From: Tetranychus cinnabarinus
Taxonomy: Eukaryota; Arthropoda; Arachnida; Trombidiformes; Tetranychidae
NCBI GenBank assembly: GCA_022266195.1
Contig: WHVY01000004.1
Coordinates: 2,559,501-2,623,500 of the forward strand
Length of the DNA: 64,000 nucleotides
Direction of reading: 5' to 3'
Part shown: piece by piece, positions 33,295 through 46,574 of the stretch
Layout of the letters: each line of letters begins with the position of its first letter
How positions within the stretch are numbered: the first letter of the stretch is position 1
The notes under the pieces: generated by a model
What the model saw: only the letters and a program-made list of their open reading frames with translations
The model's database searches: none
What the model was told of the DNA's origin: nothing
Made by a program: the position numbers and the translations under genes

Positions 33295-35674
33295 TTACTT
33301 ATAAAAAGGCTTAGATTTTGATTTAGCTGCATCAAGTAAAGCTTGATGAATTTCTAACCTTGCATCAGATAATTTACGATTATTTAAAAAATTTTGATGC
33401 TCGGCACAATTGTCAGCGAACAAAACTTTTAGAACAGATTTCATTTCTGGTAATCTAGGAAAATCGGAAAATTTAACCCTCATGTTATCAAATGCAACAC
33501 CAAAGTTACCAGCCAATTCATCTGGTAATATAGGAGCTTTGTAATAACGTTGACTAAAATGAGTTAAAATAGTAAATTTGGCTTCCATTGCAACACCCAT
33601 ATCAACAGCTTGAGAAAAAGTAGAGTGTTTCTTGAAAATTGCTTCTTCAATCAGTTCATCGTCGAATGTTGCCTCATGAATTAACAAATCACATCCATGA
33701 CCTGGTTCGATTAAGTCCTCGGAGGGCATGGCATCGCCCGAATAAACTATTTTACGGGGTTTCAAGTCACCTTCCTCTTTGGTAACCACAACTATACCGA
33801 ATGAATCTCTACAGTGGACCACACGAGCTGTTTGAAGGTGTTGTAGTCTTAAACTCGTCAGCAATTGAGAATTAGTCATCCCTTTTAAGTATGTTGGACA
33901 TAATGCAATGTGACAAAGATGATCAACTTTTCCACTAATTTCACTAAAATCACGTAAAAATCTCTCGATACGTGGAGGGCAAATAACTAATGGTTTAGTG
34001 TCAGTCAATTTAGCTCGTTCTTGGAGTAAGCGAACTAAACCTAATTGATGGTCAGCGTGATAATGAGATATGAAAATAGCGTTTAGATTAGCAAGTTTAT
34101 CCTTGTAGTCTTGTCCGTAGAAGCGATAAAATTGTCCAAATGTCCCTTCGCCACAGTCAAACATTATTAAATTGTCTTCATGGGTTTCGATAATAATACT
34201 AGATGCAGTTCGGTACTTTCCCGGAGTTGCTGATCCGGTTCCAAGGAAAACTATAGCTGGTCCATTGTCTGGCTCTTTGTCTGAGAGGTTTGAAATACGT
34301 TTTTTATATTCTTCAGTAACTTTTTCAAAATTTTCTTTATCCTCTATATCTTTTTCAATATTTTCTGGATTAATTATAGATTCCATTTGTTCGACATCAG
34401 CAAGATTAATGCTTCGTTCAGAGATTGGATGGATTTTAAACTGCGTTCCAACGGAAACAGGGGTCAAATTAAGTTTAACTAGTTCAGGATCCGGTTGAGT
34501 CTCTATAAATGGACTTTTGAACAATTTATCTTCAAATAATCGCAATTTATGACTAATAACATTGGCACCAAAAAAACAGAGACTAGGGTTATATTCGTTT
34601 AAGGCAATGTGGGAAACACTTGGTGGAAATTTCATCATCCAATCTTGGAATTTACTATCTTTGATAACATTAACAGGACTAAAGTGAAAAATATATTCCA
34701 ACGGATAACGAGATGATGGTTCAAAAAAACTTGATAATTTTTCACTATTCACAAGAGAATCAAAATATTCTAGGGTTGGACACTCGACAATCATGAAAGT
34801 ACTTCCTGGCTGAGTAGGTTCAATAACATCTTGAGCCTTGACAAGTCGTCCATCTTCGAGTGTAACATCTTCCCCTGCCTTTAATCTACCCAAGATAGGA
34901 CCTGGCGGCACTTTAAGCTCGATACACTTTTGAATTAATAGCTTTCCAGGTCTTTCATGTAAACGGCAAACATAAACAAATGCGCAATCAAGATGTAGTT
35001 TAGGTTTTTTGGACACAGCTCCTTCAGTGCTTGACGCCTGACTGCGGTGAATAGGTATAAAATCAATTGTTAAAAAGTTGTCTTTGAACCCTGTTGTATA
35101 GTCATTATTCACGCTAAATTTAATTTCATTTCTTTCATCGAAAGTTCGAGTTATCCCAGATAACTTCTCGTGAAGAAGTGGCCCATGGGCTGTAACATGT
35201 GTATTCAATGTTAAACACATTCCAGGAAGACCAGCAATATTATCCCACGAACTATGGGTAACAAATATATGATGCATTCCAGTCAAACGAACTCTAGAAT
35301 TGAAGAAAAGTAGGAGATTCAGTTAAACATCAGATGCCTTTAAGCTATAATAAAACTTACTTATGAGTTACTGCAGCCCTTTGGGCTCCTTCCCCGCAAT
35401 TGAATAAATATTTGTTAAATTCTGTAACCAACAAAAGACATCGAGGATTGGGTAATGCACCATTACCAAGAACATTGAGTGTTACAAAAGACGGGAAATT
35501 GGTTTGACTTAATTTGTCATGTTTGCGCTTTCCCTTGGCCATTTTACTCAATAAATTATTTATCTGTAAACTTTTGGCTTTTGCAGTTGAAAATCGAACT
35601 AATTGAGCACCACTTTTAAACCATTTAGAACAAGATAGATCCAATGAAAGAGTAAATAGTTTATTCAAACTCAT
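33295..35674 (-). CDS. ELAC2: RNase Z, long form (ELAC2), tRNA 3'-end endonuclease
   Basis: Exon 1 is 35361-35674 (donor GTAAGT), exon 2 is 33295-35293 (acceptor ATTCTAG), joined in phase 2: 770 residues. RNase Z cleaves the 3' trailer from precursor tRNAs in nucleus and mitochondria. The N-terminal half is the degenerate beta-lactamase-like domain (VTLNVLGNGA, LFNCGEGAQR; flexible-arm region near 180-200). The C-terminal half carries the active domain: FLGTGSATPGKYRTASS, MFDCGEGTFGQF, the zinc motif SHYHADHQLG at about 512, later IVYSGDAMPS and LIHEATFDD, and a final HFSQRY motif. The first ~35 residues are rich in Ser, Lys and Leu without acidic clusters and could be a mitochondrial targeting sequence; a later Met in MAKGKRKHDK could give a nuclear form. 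Divergent from EFTUD2. Confidence 0.95.
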
Positions 35675-36050
35675 TCAAATATGAATAGTTGAACCACACA
35701 CAGTCAAAAAGTATATTTTTACAAATGTTTTTCCTCTAAAAAAGCGTTTAAAATTGTTCAAATCTATATTAAAGATATTAGGATAATTACTAAATTACTA
35801 ATTACTATTAATTAAATAACATCAATAGTTGAATTGGTGAAAGGTCCTGAACCACATAAACAAAACAAGTGATAAGAAGTAAAAACATGCCATGATGAGT
35901 AAAGTCGGCTAGAAAACATGTGTTTGTTAAATATCACACTTTATCTTTTCAGTTTTCCAAGTTAAATGGTTTACATTTTCAAACGTATTTTGAATGATTT
36001 ATTAATATTTTAGTCAATAATTTTCGTTGAATTTAAATTATCTTCACAAA
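35675..36050. promoter_or_regulatory. Shared divergent promoter of ELAC2 and EFTUD2
   Basis: About 376 bp separate the RNase Z start codon from the end of the first EFTUD2 exon. The first exon of EFTUD2 must lie at the right edge of this interval because its first donor is at 36052. No clear TATA box positions either start. Confidence 0.55.
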
Positions 36051-39000
36051 AGTAAGTAATATTCTCGTTCTTTAGCACAACCAGACTGATTTTAATACGT
36101 GCCAATCATCATTGTTTAGTTACTTTCATCATTTTTCGAATCATTCCATACTGATGTAGATTTCGATGCTTAATTATTTCTTTCGCTTTTGTTTATTTCT
36201 TTAATAGTGAGTGGTGCATTTCCAGATGAACAATTATACGATGAGTTTGGTAATTATATCGGACCAGATATAGAATCATCTGAGGATGATTCTGAACCCG
36301 AGGTTGAAGATGTCGATGAGGAAATGGATGATCGTGATGATGATAGGGGAAAAGGTGCTATGGGTACCGGTGATGCTTCTGATGATGATGACAATGAGCC
36401 AACTGGTAATGAGATTGTCTTGCATGAGGATAAGAAATATTACCCATCGGCAGAGCAAATTTATGGACCTGATGTAGAAACTTTAGTTCAAGAAGAAGAT
36501 AACCAGGCATTGACTGAGCCAATCATTAAATCGGTCAAAACAAGCACATTTTCCCACCAAATTTCGGATATACCTCAAACAACTTATAGCTTGGAATTCA
36601 TGACTGATCTGATGGATACACCAGATCTTATCAGAAATGTTGCGCTTGTTGGACATCTTCATCATGGCAAGAGTACATTTATTGACTGTATAGTTGAACA
36701 ATCTCACGTTGATCTTGGTCAAAAAGACGGCAAAAGTTATCGGTATACAGATACTCTCTATACTGAACAAGAGAGAGGAGTAAGCATCAAGGCTTCGCCT
36801 ATTACCATCGTAATGCAGAATTTGAAAAGTAAATCATTTCTGATTAATCTTCTTGACACTCCTGGTCATGTTAACTTTTCAGATGAAGTTACTGCAGCGA
36901 TTCGATTATCTGATGGAGTTGTATTGTTTGTAGATGCCGCTGAGGGTGTTATGCTTAATACAGAAAGATTGTTAAAGCATGCTATTCAAGAAGGTTCAGC
37001 TCTTACTCTTTGTATAAACAAGATTGATCGACTGATAACGGAGCTAAAACTGCCTCCTCTTGATGCATACTATAAACTGAGACACATAGTTGATGAGATC
37101 AATGGATTGATTCAATTGTATTCTGATGAAGAAGATCGAGTGGTACTATCGCCTTTATTTGGTAATGTATGCTTTGCAACATCACAATTTCACGTTTGTT
37201 TCACACTTAAATCATTTGCTTATCATTATGCTGAATCCTATGGTAACTCATTCAATCCTGATGAATTTGCTGCTCGGCTTTGGGGAGATGTTTACTTTGA
37301 CAATACAAATCGAAGATTCACGAAAAAAGCACCAACAAATGCTTCACAGAGAAGTTTCATCCAATTTATTTTAGAGCCAATTTACAAACTATTTGCGCAA
37401 GTGGTTGGTGATGTTGATACAGTTTTACCTGATCTTATTGGTGAGCTTGGTATCCGATTAACGAAAAGTGAGGCTAAACTGAACATAAGACCTTTGCTTC
37501 GTCTGATTTGTCAAAGATATTATGGTAATTTCAATGGATTTGTGGATATGCTTGTTGAACATGTGCCTTCTCCAAACTCAAACTCAAAACATCGAATTGA
37601 AACAACATGGAAAGGCCCGATAAGCTCGCCGTTAGCTCAAGAAATGATCAAATGTGATCCTAATGGAGTTCTGGTTGTACACACGACTAAACAATATTCA
37701 ACCCAAGATGCATCAACTTTCCATGTGTTTGGACTTGTGGTAAACGGAACTCTGCAAGCTAAACAAACCGTAAAGATATTGGGTGAAGGTTATTCAAGCT
37801 TAGATGAAGAGGATTCTCGAATGATGACCGTTGGTCGCTTATGGATTTATGAGTCAAGATATAGTATTGAGGTTAAAGAAGTTCCCTGTGGTAATTGGGT
37901 ACTCATCGAAGGTATCGATCAAGCAATTGTGAAAACAGCCACCATTGTTGATCCTTCTTATGATGGTGAACTTTTCATCTTTAAACCCCTTAAATTCAAT
38001 ACTCAATCAGTTATTAAAATCGCTGTAGAACCTGTTAATCCATCAGAATTACCTAAAATGTTAGAAGGTTTACGTAAATGTAACAAATCATATCCATTAT
38101 TACAAACTAAAGTAGAAGAAAGTGGAGAACACGTTATTTTAGGTACTGGTGAATTATACCTTGACTGTGTTATGCATGATTTGCGAAAAATGTATTCAGA
38201 AATTGACATCAAAGTTGCCGATCCTGTTGTATCTTTTTGCGAAACTGTCGTAGAAACATCATCACTTAAATGTTTTGCCGAAACACCAAATAAAAAAAAT
38301 AAACTAACAATGATTGCCGAGCCTTTGGAGAAAGGACTAGCTGAAGATATTGAAAACCAAATTGTTCAAATTAACTGGCCTAAGCGGAAGCTTGGTGAAT
38401 TTTTCCAGAAAAAGTATGATTGGGATTTGCTTGCTGCTCGATCCATTTGGGCCTTTGGACCAGATCAAAGTGGCCCTAATATTCTCGTTGATGATACGCT
38501 TCCATCTGAAGTTGATAAAAATTTACTTGGCATGGTAAAAGACAGTATCGTTCAAGGTTTCCAATGGGCCACCCGTGAAGGTCCACTTTGCGAAGAACCC
38601 ATTCGTAATGTGAAATTTAAAATTTTAGATGCAGTAGTGGCCAATGAACCAATTCATCGCGGTGGTGGTCAAATTATTCCGAGTGCTCGTCGTGTTGCTT
38701 ACTCTGCTTTTCTTATGGCAACTCCTCGTCTCATGGAACCCTATTACTTTGTCGAAGTTTTGGCACCAGCTGATTGTGTTTCTGCTGTTTATACAGTATT
38801 ATCTAAACGTAGAGGTCACATTACACAAGATATTCCCGTTCCAGGCTCACCTTTATACACAGTGAAAGCCTTTATTCCTGCCATTGATTCATTTGGCTTT
38901 GAGACTGATCTACGAACTCATACTCAAGGCCAAGCGTTTTGCCTTTCAGTTTTCCATCATTGGCAAATTGTTCCTGGTGATCCATTGGATAAATCATTCG

Positions 39001-39161
39001 TAATTAGACCATTAGAGCCGCAACCAGCTCCTCACTTGGCTCGAGAGTTCATGATAAAAACTCGAAGACGAAAAGGATTAAGTGAAGATGTGACAATCAA
39101 CAAATTTTTCGATGACCCTATGCTACTCGAACTTGCTAAAGCTGATGCCATGAGTTTGTAA
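36051..39161 (+). CDS. EFTUD2: U5 snRNP GTPase EFTUD2 (Snu114, U5-116kDa)
   Basis: EFTUD2 is an EF-2-like GTPase that drives U5 snRNP rearrangement during spliceosome activation and disassembly. The main exon (36208-39161) is open without interruption. It begins ATAG|TGAGTGGTGC; an A ending an upstream exon at 36051 (CACAAAA|GTAAGT) would complete ATG across a 156-bp intron, giving 984 residues against 972 in humans. Near the start: LYDEFGNYIGPD, an acidic Asp/Glu stretch, then VLHEDKKYYPSAEQIYGPDV. GTPase motifs: GHLHHGKST (about 150), DTPGH (about 220) and NKID (about 275). Later EF-2-like domains are highly conserved (VEESGEHVILGTGELYLDCV, RRGHITQDIP) and the C-terminus is FDDPMLLELAKADAMSL. 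An alternative in-frame TTG upstream is unlikely to be used. Confidence 0.96.
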
Positions 39162-41568
39162 TTAATTTTAACAAATTCTGTCATTTGTACCTTTCCATCA
39201 TCTCTCATTTTCATTTATATCTTATCATTCTTCCGCAACTGTAAATTTCAATCAAAGTGAGAAAGTGTTAAGAGCTGAACACTGAATAATTGACACTCAA
39301 TCATTAATGTTATTAGATAGACATTAAGCAAGCCTCTTGCAACTTGCTAAATACTTGATTGAAAATTTAACTTTCCATTGATATTAACCGTTTCCAAAAT
39401 GAAAAATAAAATAAAATCTTAAATGTTTACAAATGCCTTCAAATTAATCAAAACCATTGATTTAGTTCATTCCTTTTGTGACCCGTTATCTGATTTCCAA
39501 TATTGCTTAAGTACATTTCAGATACAATTACGTTGGTCTTAATGCTCATTAAAGGTGCTTGAAAATGGATAATAGATTAACAGCTAATGATAATTCATTT
39601 CTAGCTTCTGAAATGCTCTTAAATCGGAAACCCTCATTAAGTGGCTCTACTATCGAAGCTCACTGGCAGGGGGTGATTTCATGATAAATTCACCATAAAC
39701 CAATGATGGTTTGTACCATCATGGCTACCAATAATATGTTAGTAAACTTTTCCTACAATTGAGATAAATTGTGTCAGGTTAGAGATTCGCATCATCATTT
39801 CTAACTCAATTTCCGTCTACAGTTGCAGTTTATTCCACTAACGATTGTAAGATAGCGGTTGAAAAATTCCATCGAAGGTTAAACTGTAAATAGACACATT
39901 CATGCAAATCTCCAGGAATTGGTAATAAAATCATAAAAACAAAACTAATAATAGCATTTTCATCTTCTGTCGATTTGAAATCATTTTTAGGAATCAGTCT
40001 CAGTCTTTGTCCTGATTAGCCTAGAGTATTATCCACCATAATTTAATTTTGCCCAGTAAATGTATCAAAATGTTCAATCCATTAGCCATCAAGATTCGTT
40101 TAGTCTGTCCAGCATTGATCAGAAATATCCAAAATAGCTTCTAAATCAGCCAAAAAATAAATTGAAAACATGGATTAAATTATGATAGATATTAGTTGCA
40201 AAAGCGACCGTTCAATTGTAAGAGTTATTTCATTAAAAGGAAATCAAAGTCGAGCTAACAAGATTGTCAATACGTGATCAATTATCTAATTAGTTTCTCC
40301 AGAAGCAATTAGAATCTCTAAATCAAATAGATTTATCATGATTTTGCAGCGCTTGAATCTTGAGCTTAAAAGTCGAAATTAATCGAAACAAAAGTTAGCC
40401 AAGGAAGTTATCTTGATCCTGATAGATATAATCATTAGATGGGAAGATATTTTTCAATAAAGAAATTAGTTTTTTAAATATAACTGCTTGACTAAGATTG
40501 ATCAATACTTATGATGAATTAAAGAGTAAACTGTGAATAAAACATGGAAAACAAATCAAGTTATTTGATAAAATCTACGGAAATAATTAAATCAAGTGTC
40601 AATGATTGCAAACAATTAATTGGAAGTCTTCATCAATTGTAATATATGCAGTAACAAGAAAACAAAACAATTGAAGATCGAAATGTAATCAACAACAAGA
40701 AGTGAAATGAAGAAAAAGTAAACGAACTTTTACAGCAGTCCGTTTATTTGGTTTATTAAGAGAAACGATGAAAACAAATGTTTCTGATTAACTGTTGCTT
40801 CTAATTATTAGAAGCTAATAGCTTTCTTCTTTATCAGTTAAATAATAATAGACCAAATCAATGTCTAATTGACTTGATTAATTAGTTAGTTGATTAGGAA
40901 AAGGATAGATTAAACGAGGCAAAAGTAAAGGTAGATGGTTAAGAAGGACAAAGATGAACCTTTTGATCAATTGATTGAAGAGATATTACAAACCTTTTCT
41001 TGCTCCTCCTCACCAGTCCCCTGCTGAATCCAGGGAGGATGGAAATGAATAAGAACTAAGTTTAATCTTAACTGGAATGGAAGTTTTCTGGTCTAATTTA
41101 TCGGTGATTATCAATGTAAATTACTTCATGATGGTATCCAAGATGAATAGGTGATAGTAAACACATTTTGAAGATGGCGTGTAGTGATTGGTTGATGGAA
41201 AAGGCACAAAATACAAAGTAATGTAAACCTTGAAAGCCACAAAAACATGATTATCGAGCTATTTTATTTATTAATATAAATACTTGTTAATTATTTGGTT
41301 CATCCTGTTACTATCTTCATTTAATTATTAACCCATCGTAATCAATTAACATCTCAACTTGTTTAACCAGCAATTAATAATAACTGTGTACTTTTGTATG
41401 TTCCTTGTTTTCCCACTTTAGTCTCCATTGTTTGTCCGTTACTCCATTCTTGCTTTCTCTTGGGTTATTCCCACCTTTTTTGTTTTTGTGCCTCTGACTC
41501 TTTGGTTTTGGTTGTTAGCCTTTAATTGTTACAATTTGTTAAACCGATCAAGTTTTAAGCTAAAATTA
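39162..41568. other. Intergenic region upstream of the transporter pair
   Basis: AATAAAATAAAAT near 39405 can end the EFTUD2 transcript. No gene seen. From about 41040 the sequence shows scattered similarity to 46050-46560 upstream of the second transporter, so the tandem duplication includes promoter DNA. Confidence 0.5.
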
Positions 41569-41751
41569 ATGTACCTTTGTGTTAGTTTTAATCACCAATC
41601 ACTTTGCGAATACATTGGGCTGTCTCCATTTTATTTGAGATATTGGTTGTATCATTGTCGTTTGAGACTTCAACTCGCTATTCCTCAACCTGTTCTTACC
41701 AATTTGCTGATTTCATCTTTGGTTGATTTGGCTAATCTGACGGAAAAATGA
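41569..41751 (+). CDS. Upstream ORF of transporter A, 60 aa, overlapping its start codon
   Basis: ATG 41569 opens a 60-residue frame whose stop TGA (41749-41751) overlaps the transporter ATG as ATGA. The N-terminal half resembles the upstream ORF of transporter B (46575): both read MYLCV-x-x-NHQ and later YLRYWL-x-H-x-RLR without gaps. Five of the differing codons are synonymous, including TTG/CTC. A translated regulatory uORF of an amino acid transporter is the inferred role; chance survival of the frame after duplication is the alternative. The frame is also open further upstream to 41428 but lacks an earlier ATG. Confidence 0.45.
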   Translation: MYLCVSFNHQSLCEYIGLSPFYLRYWLYHCRLRLQLAIPQPVLTNLLISSLVDLANLTEK

Positions 41752-44700
41752 CCGTTTCTGGGGAAAACAATGTCAAAGGATCAGCTACAGCAGCTTTAAT
41801 GAACATATTAAAGAGTAATATTGGTACCGGAATCTTATCCATGCCCATTGCCTTTCGTAATTCTGGTATAATTCTTGGTATATTAACCTTACCAGTTATT
41901 GGGTTTATATGTATTCATTCAATGTTTCTTCTGGTCACTGCTAATCGTAAACTGAGCGAGAAATTGAAATTAACTGAACTCAGCTATGAAGAGGTATGTT
42001 TATAACTAATTTACGGTTTTTCAGTCCTATTAGATCAACCAAGTAACGAATCGCAGTTTGTTTCCCAATTTTAAACACTTTTCAAGACCAGCTTTGTTTG
42101 TCTTAAGATTAAAGGCAAAACAGTTGAACATGTAAACAATTAGAACAGATTTTGGTGATCAATATTGATCAATCTTCATTAATTCTTGTTTACTTGAGTA
42201 TTTCTCTATCAAGGTTGAATTCTGTTGATAATAATTCTCTTTAATTCTTGTGACTCTTTATTTATTAAAGTGTAATTTAATTGAATCCAATGAAATTGTT
42301 ACCCAATTGAGGCTTTGCCAATCAATACCTTTTGATGTAAAAATGAGCCTAGAATCAGTGAAGTGTCAAAAGATTGTAAGTGTTTAATTACTCGGCCAAT
42401 GTCGAAATTAATTACAGATTCTATTGCTAATTACGATCATGGTAAACCCATTGACATACTAAATTAAAAGAATCATTTGTAGATTAAAAGTTAAAAGTTT
42501 CCATCAATACCAACCTAGAATGATATCGATACTGTAACTGAATTTGACAACAGTTTTCTAGAAAATATCGAGAGAGAATTGAAAATTGCTCATATAATTG
42601 CTTGATTAAAAAACAACTCAGTGATTAATTTGATTCATTTCGATTTGGAAATGCAATACCTAATTAACTATTTGTTATGTAACCATTCACAAAACATTCA
42701 TCATTTAGTTATATAATATAACATAATTGCTTATTATTTGCTTATGTAATTTGCCTAATTGGAAGATTGTTGTTCAGAGTAGAACAGTTTTTCATTAATT
42801 TTACATGATATTTCATAAGCTGGGTCAATTTTATTTTAACTTTACGAGTTATCATTGAATTGAAGAGTTCAATTGTATTTGACAATCTTGCTAACAATTT
42901 GTTGGCTCAATGATAAATAAAGTAGTGAAAGAGTATATGCCATCTGATCAAAAGTTTACGAGAAAATCGAGTTCGAAATTGAAACTTTGATCGCCTTTTG
43001 TAGGGTAATGGAAGCAAATTTTTTTATGAAACTCATTTTCCTGATGTAACTTTTCATAATCAACCAGAAAATATACTTATTCTGAGAAAAATAATTTTCA
43101 TTTGCCTTTAGAACAGACCAGTTTGATTTTTACCTAAACCGACTAAACTTGATTTAACAACAGTTCTCTTGATTTTGGCCATTAGACTAAAAACTTTGAA
43201 CCTCAATATTTCGACAATGGTAGCACCTACAATCATCATTCTTTCACCAAACATCAGATTTTATGATGGATTATAATATAATGAAATATTGAATTATTCA
43301 AGGTTCTACAAAATAAGTTATAGCATTAGTAATAGTTATGTTGTCAGATTTTAGATTTGATTTATAAAGTTGAATGGTTGTTCTGTCTCTTCAAACTAAC
43401 AGAGTCTAGGTTTTAAAGAAGTTTATTTTACCCGTTTTTGCCTATTTTTCTTTCAGTATTTGTATCAATTTATGGATAAGTGTGACAATTGTGTTTATGT
43501 GTCTTTTCATAACAACCTTACTATTCATTTCATCTATTTAAATTTCGATGTAATCATTTGTTCTCTTGTCCTTTCTTTAATCAGACTGCCGAGAAAGCGT
43601 TTGAACATGGACCACCTCAACTTCGTCCATATGCCAGTTTGATGAGCAAACTGGTTTCCACATTCTTGACAATCGCTCAATTCGGCATCTCAGTGGCTTA
43701 TATCTTATTTGTGGCAGAAAGCTTTCGTAAGGTAACATTTAAGATCTAAATTTTAAAAATTTCTGAAGCTAACAAATTTTCATTTTTCATTTCTTAAGGT
43801 ATTATCAAATTATTCCGATGAAGCTGGAAAACTTGGAATCTTTGTTTACATCATGGCTTGCTATCCACTCATGGTGGCTCTCAATTTGATCAAGACTCTT
43901 AAATATATGGCAATTTCTTCAACAATCGCAAATTTGCTCCAAGGAATTGGTATATTGGTCGTATTGATCAATTTATGTCAAGATCTTCCTCCATTATCCA
44001 CTGTTAAGTATACTAATTGGGAATCGACTCCACTTTATTTCGGAACTGCAATTTTCTCCTTCGAAGGTATCTCTACTGTAAGTTAATTTTTTAGCCAATT
44101 TCAAACACGAAACATTAATTTACTTTTAATATTTGAATTAACAAAAATACTTCTCTATTCAAAAACCAAATAGATTTTACCAATCAAAGATTCGATGAAA
44201 AGGCCTGAAAAATTTGCTGGACCTTGTGGCGTTTTATCGATTGGCATGATAATTGTGACTCTTTTATACAGTTTCGTTGGATTCTTTGGTTATCTTAAAT
44301 TTGGTGAACATATTGCCGCAAGTGTAACAATTAACCTTCCATGCAAAGTTATTTATGACATAATACGACTCATGTTTGCAACAGCCGTTTTCCTATCTTA
44401 TCCATTGCAATTATTTGTACCGATCAATATTTTATGGCCTTTGGTTCAATCAAGATTACCTTTGAAACTGCAAAAAATGAATCTTGTCAATGTAATCTAT
44501 CGAGCAATTGTTGTCTTTTCATCTTGTAAGTCTTCATTTACAGCCATTTGATGCGTAAACAAATCTCATTACTAATCAATATCCTTTCATTGTACAGTTA
44601 TTTTAGCCTCATTTGTACCTCATCTTGATCTCGTTATATCTTTGGTTGGCGCTTTCTGTAGCTCAGCTATTGCCGTCTTGTTTCCACCCATGATTCATTA

Positions 44701-44857
44701 TGCTACCGTTTGGGAAAATCGTGATAAATATGGACGCTTCAAGTGGAATTGGATAAGAACCAAAGCTGTCCTAATACTTATATTTGGCTTTATTGGTTTA
44801 TTTTTTGGAACCTATTCCAGCGTCATAGCTATTTGGAATGCTCCAGATGAACCTTGA
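41748..44857 (+). CDS. SLC36-like (AAAP family) amino acid transporter A
   Basis: Five exons: 41748-41993, 43585-43731, 43799-44077, 44174-44525 and 44598-44857, all with GT-AG borders, giving 427 residues. AAAP/SLC36 proteins move small neutral amino acids, often with protons, at lysosomal or plasma membranes. The first transmembrane segment contains the family signature NIGTGILSMPIAFRNSG. Further hydrophobic segments are distributed as in the 11-helix fold, including ILTLPVIGFICIHSMFLL, the PLYFGTAIFSFEGIS stretch in exon 3, and PLQLFVPINILWPL in exon 4. The second, tandem gene (46749) has the same exon lengths except the last. The 1.6-kb first intron contains a fold-back repeat copy (42931-43517). 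An upstream ORF overlaps its start codon. Confidence 0.9.
42800..43517. repeat. Repeat mosaic in intron 1 of transporter A
   Basis: 42800-42935 is a ~135-bp sequence that recurs at 62190-62325 (GTCAATTTTATTT, GAGTTCAATTGTATTTG, GCCATCTGAT). It is followed directly by a 5'-truncated fold-back copy starting inside the left arm (GAGAAAATCGAGTTCGAAATTGAAAC). That copy keeps the centre (TAGCACCTACAATCATCATTCTTTC) and lacks most of the right arm, retaining only its end (CCCGTTTTTGCC, CAATTGTG). It lies fully within intron DNA. Confidence 0.8.
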
Positions 44858-46574
44858 ATATATCTAACGATTATCTAATCTTATTAGCAAACAGATCTAA
44901 AATATGCTAAACTGTTTTTAACAATCTAATTTTTGTAAATATTGTTATTCATACCATTGAAACTATGTGCTTCAATCAAAAGCAATGTTTTCCATTACAA
45001 AACATTCAATTTTAAGAAACGAAAATCTATCAAAGATAGATAAATCCATCGGATTTTTTCCTAAATTGAATTATCGAAAATATAAACAAATAAATAAGAA
45101 GAAACTCGTCTAATTATTTCATCAATCTGTCTATTTAAATATATCTTTGCTGATTCAATTTCAGTCGGTTCATTGATTCACCTTAACTCGTCTCTTTGAC
45201 TTGAATATCAATACCTTTTTCATATGTTAATGATCTTTGCTTTACCTTAGTTTGTATTGTGTAATTGATATCTGGAATACATGGAATATTTTGATTAATA
45301 GCTCAATCTAATCTCATAGCTAGGTCGTTCTACAAGGTAAAATTGTTTTGTTTACATTGTAAAACAAAGCTAATCAAGCAATAAAGTTGAGGCAGTACGA
45401 ACTGATGTTCATGATAAAAATAGTTATTCAAACTATTGGATACTAACGGTTCTACACTACTTCCATGAAATAGATTAGCACAATTAAAGGGTGATTTCTG
45501 GTGGAAATTTCCAGATGCAATAAAAGTCTTGACATAATTAATGTTCTATCGATTTATAACGATATCAAATGACGGTAATATCTAATGCTCGACAATATGG
45601 ACTAACATGCATTAAAGCAGGCAAATTGTCAAAATCCAGTTGTGTTCATACTATACTAATAGATAGCCATAAGCTTGAAACTTTGATGAGTCTGTAAGAG
45701 TTGTATACAAAATTTGTTAAATTTGATGATCAGATATTTCGCTGAAGTATTAAATGAAAGCCTAAGACACGAAATCGGTATTCAATTGGACGAGACTCAT
45801 TTCTTTAGCACTTTTTTGCACACTTTTTTTGTACAGTTTTCCTCGACAGTAACATCAATTCGTGAAGCTCAAGCTAGAGAATAAAAGACAACAATTTGCT
45901 AATATTGGTATAAAAATTAAATCTCAAGTTCGCAACAGTAAACGTGAAATCAATTAGACAGCCTTTTTCTTGATCCACCTTTCAGTATCCATATCACACC
46001 CGATTGAAGAAGTGGAAAAATGAAAATAAACAAGAAACACGGAAAATTAATTGGTATCATCTTGAATTACTGGAATGGAATTTTTTGCCTTTTTATTCTT
46101 GTCTATTTATTGTTGCTAATTAATGTAAATTACTAAAAGATGATGTGAAGACACATTAAAAAAGGTAAACACAGTACTATTACGGAGGATAGTTTATCTA
46201 TTAATGGTAAAAGAGAGGGAAAACATCGAGTAATGTTATTTAAGGTATAAATAAAAACGTAACTGTCATCGTGAAGAACAGTTCTTAACCAACCTTGTTA
46301 CCATCAGCGTTTATAATACAATCACTGTCACCAAACAAAACTATTAACTTGATTTTCCTTAAAAATCGTCACTCACTATAGTTGATACAGCTGCAGCTGA
46401 TTTACCCAAATACATTTCCAAAGTTCGCTCCCTTATTTTGTTTTGTTTTGTCTCACATCTTCCCTCACTATCTCCTTTGGATTGTCCGTTAATTTTAACC
46501 CTTTTAAATTTTTGTTTGTGCTGTTTCTTGTTTAGTTTTTTCAATTGTTAAAGCAGGTCTTTAATTTAAAATTA
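44858..46574. other. Intergenic region between the two transporters
   Basis: No gene seen. The last ~500 bp, from about 46050, shows interrupted similarity to 41040-41568, marking the upstream limit of the duplicated unit. Confidence 0.5.
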
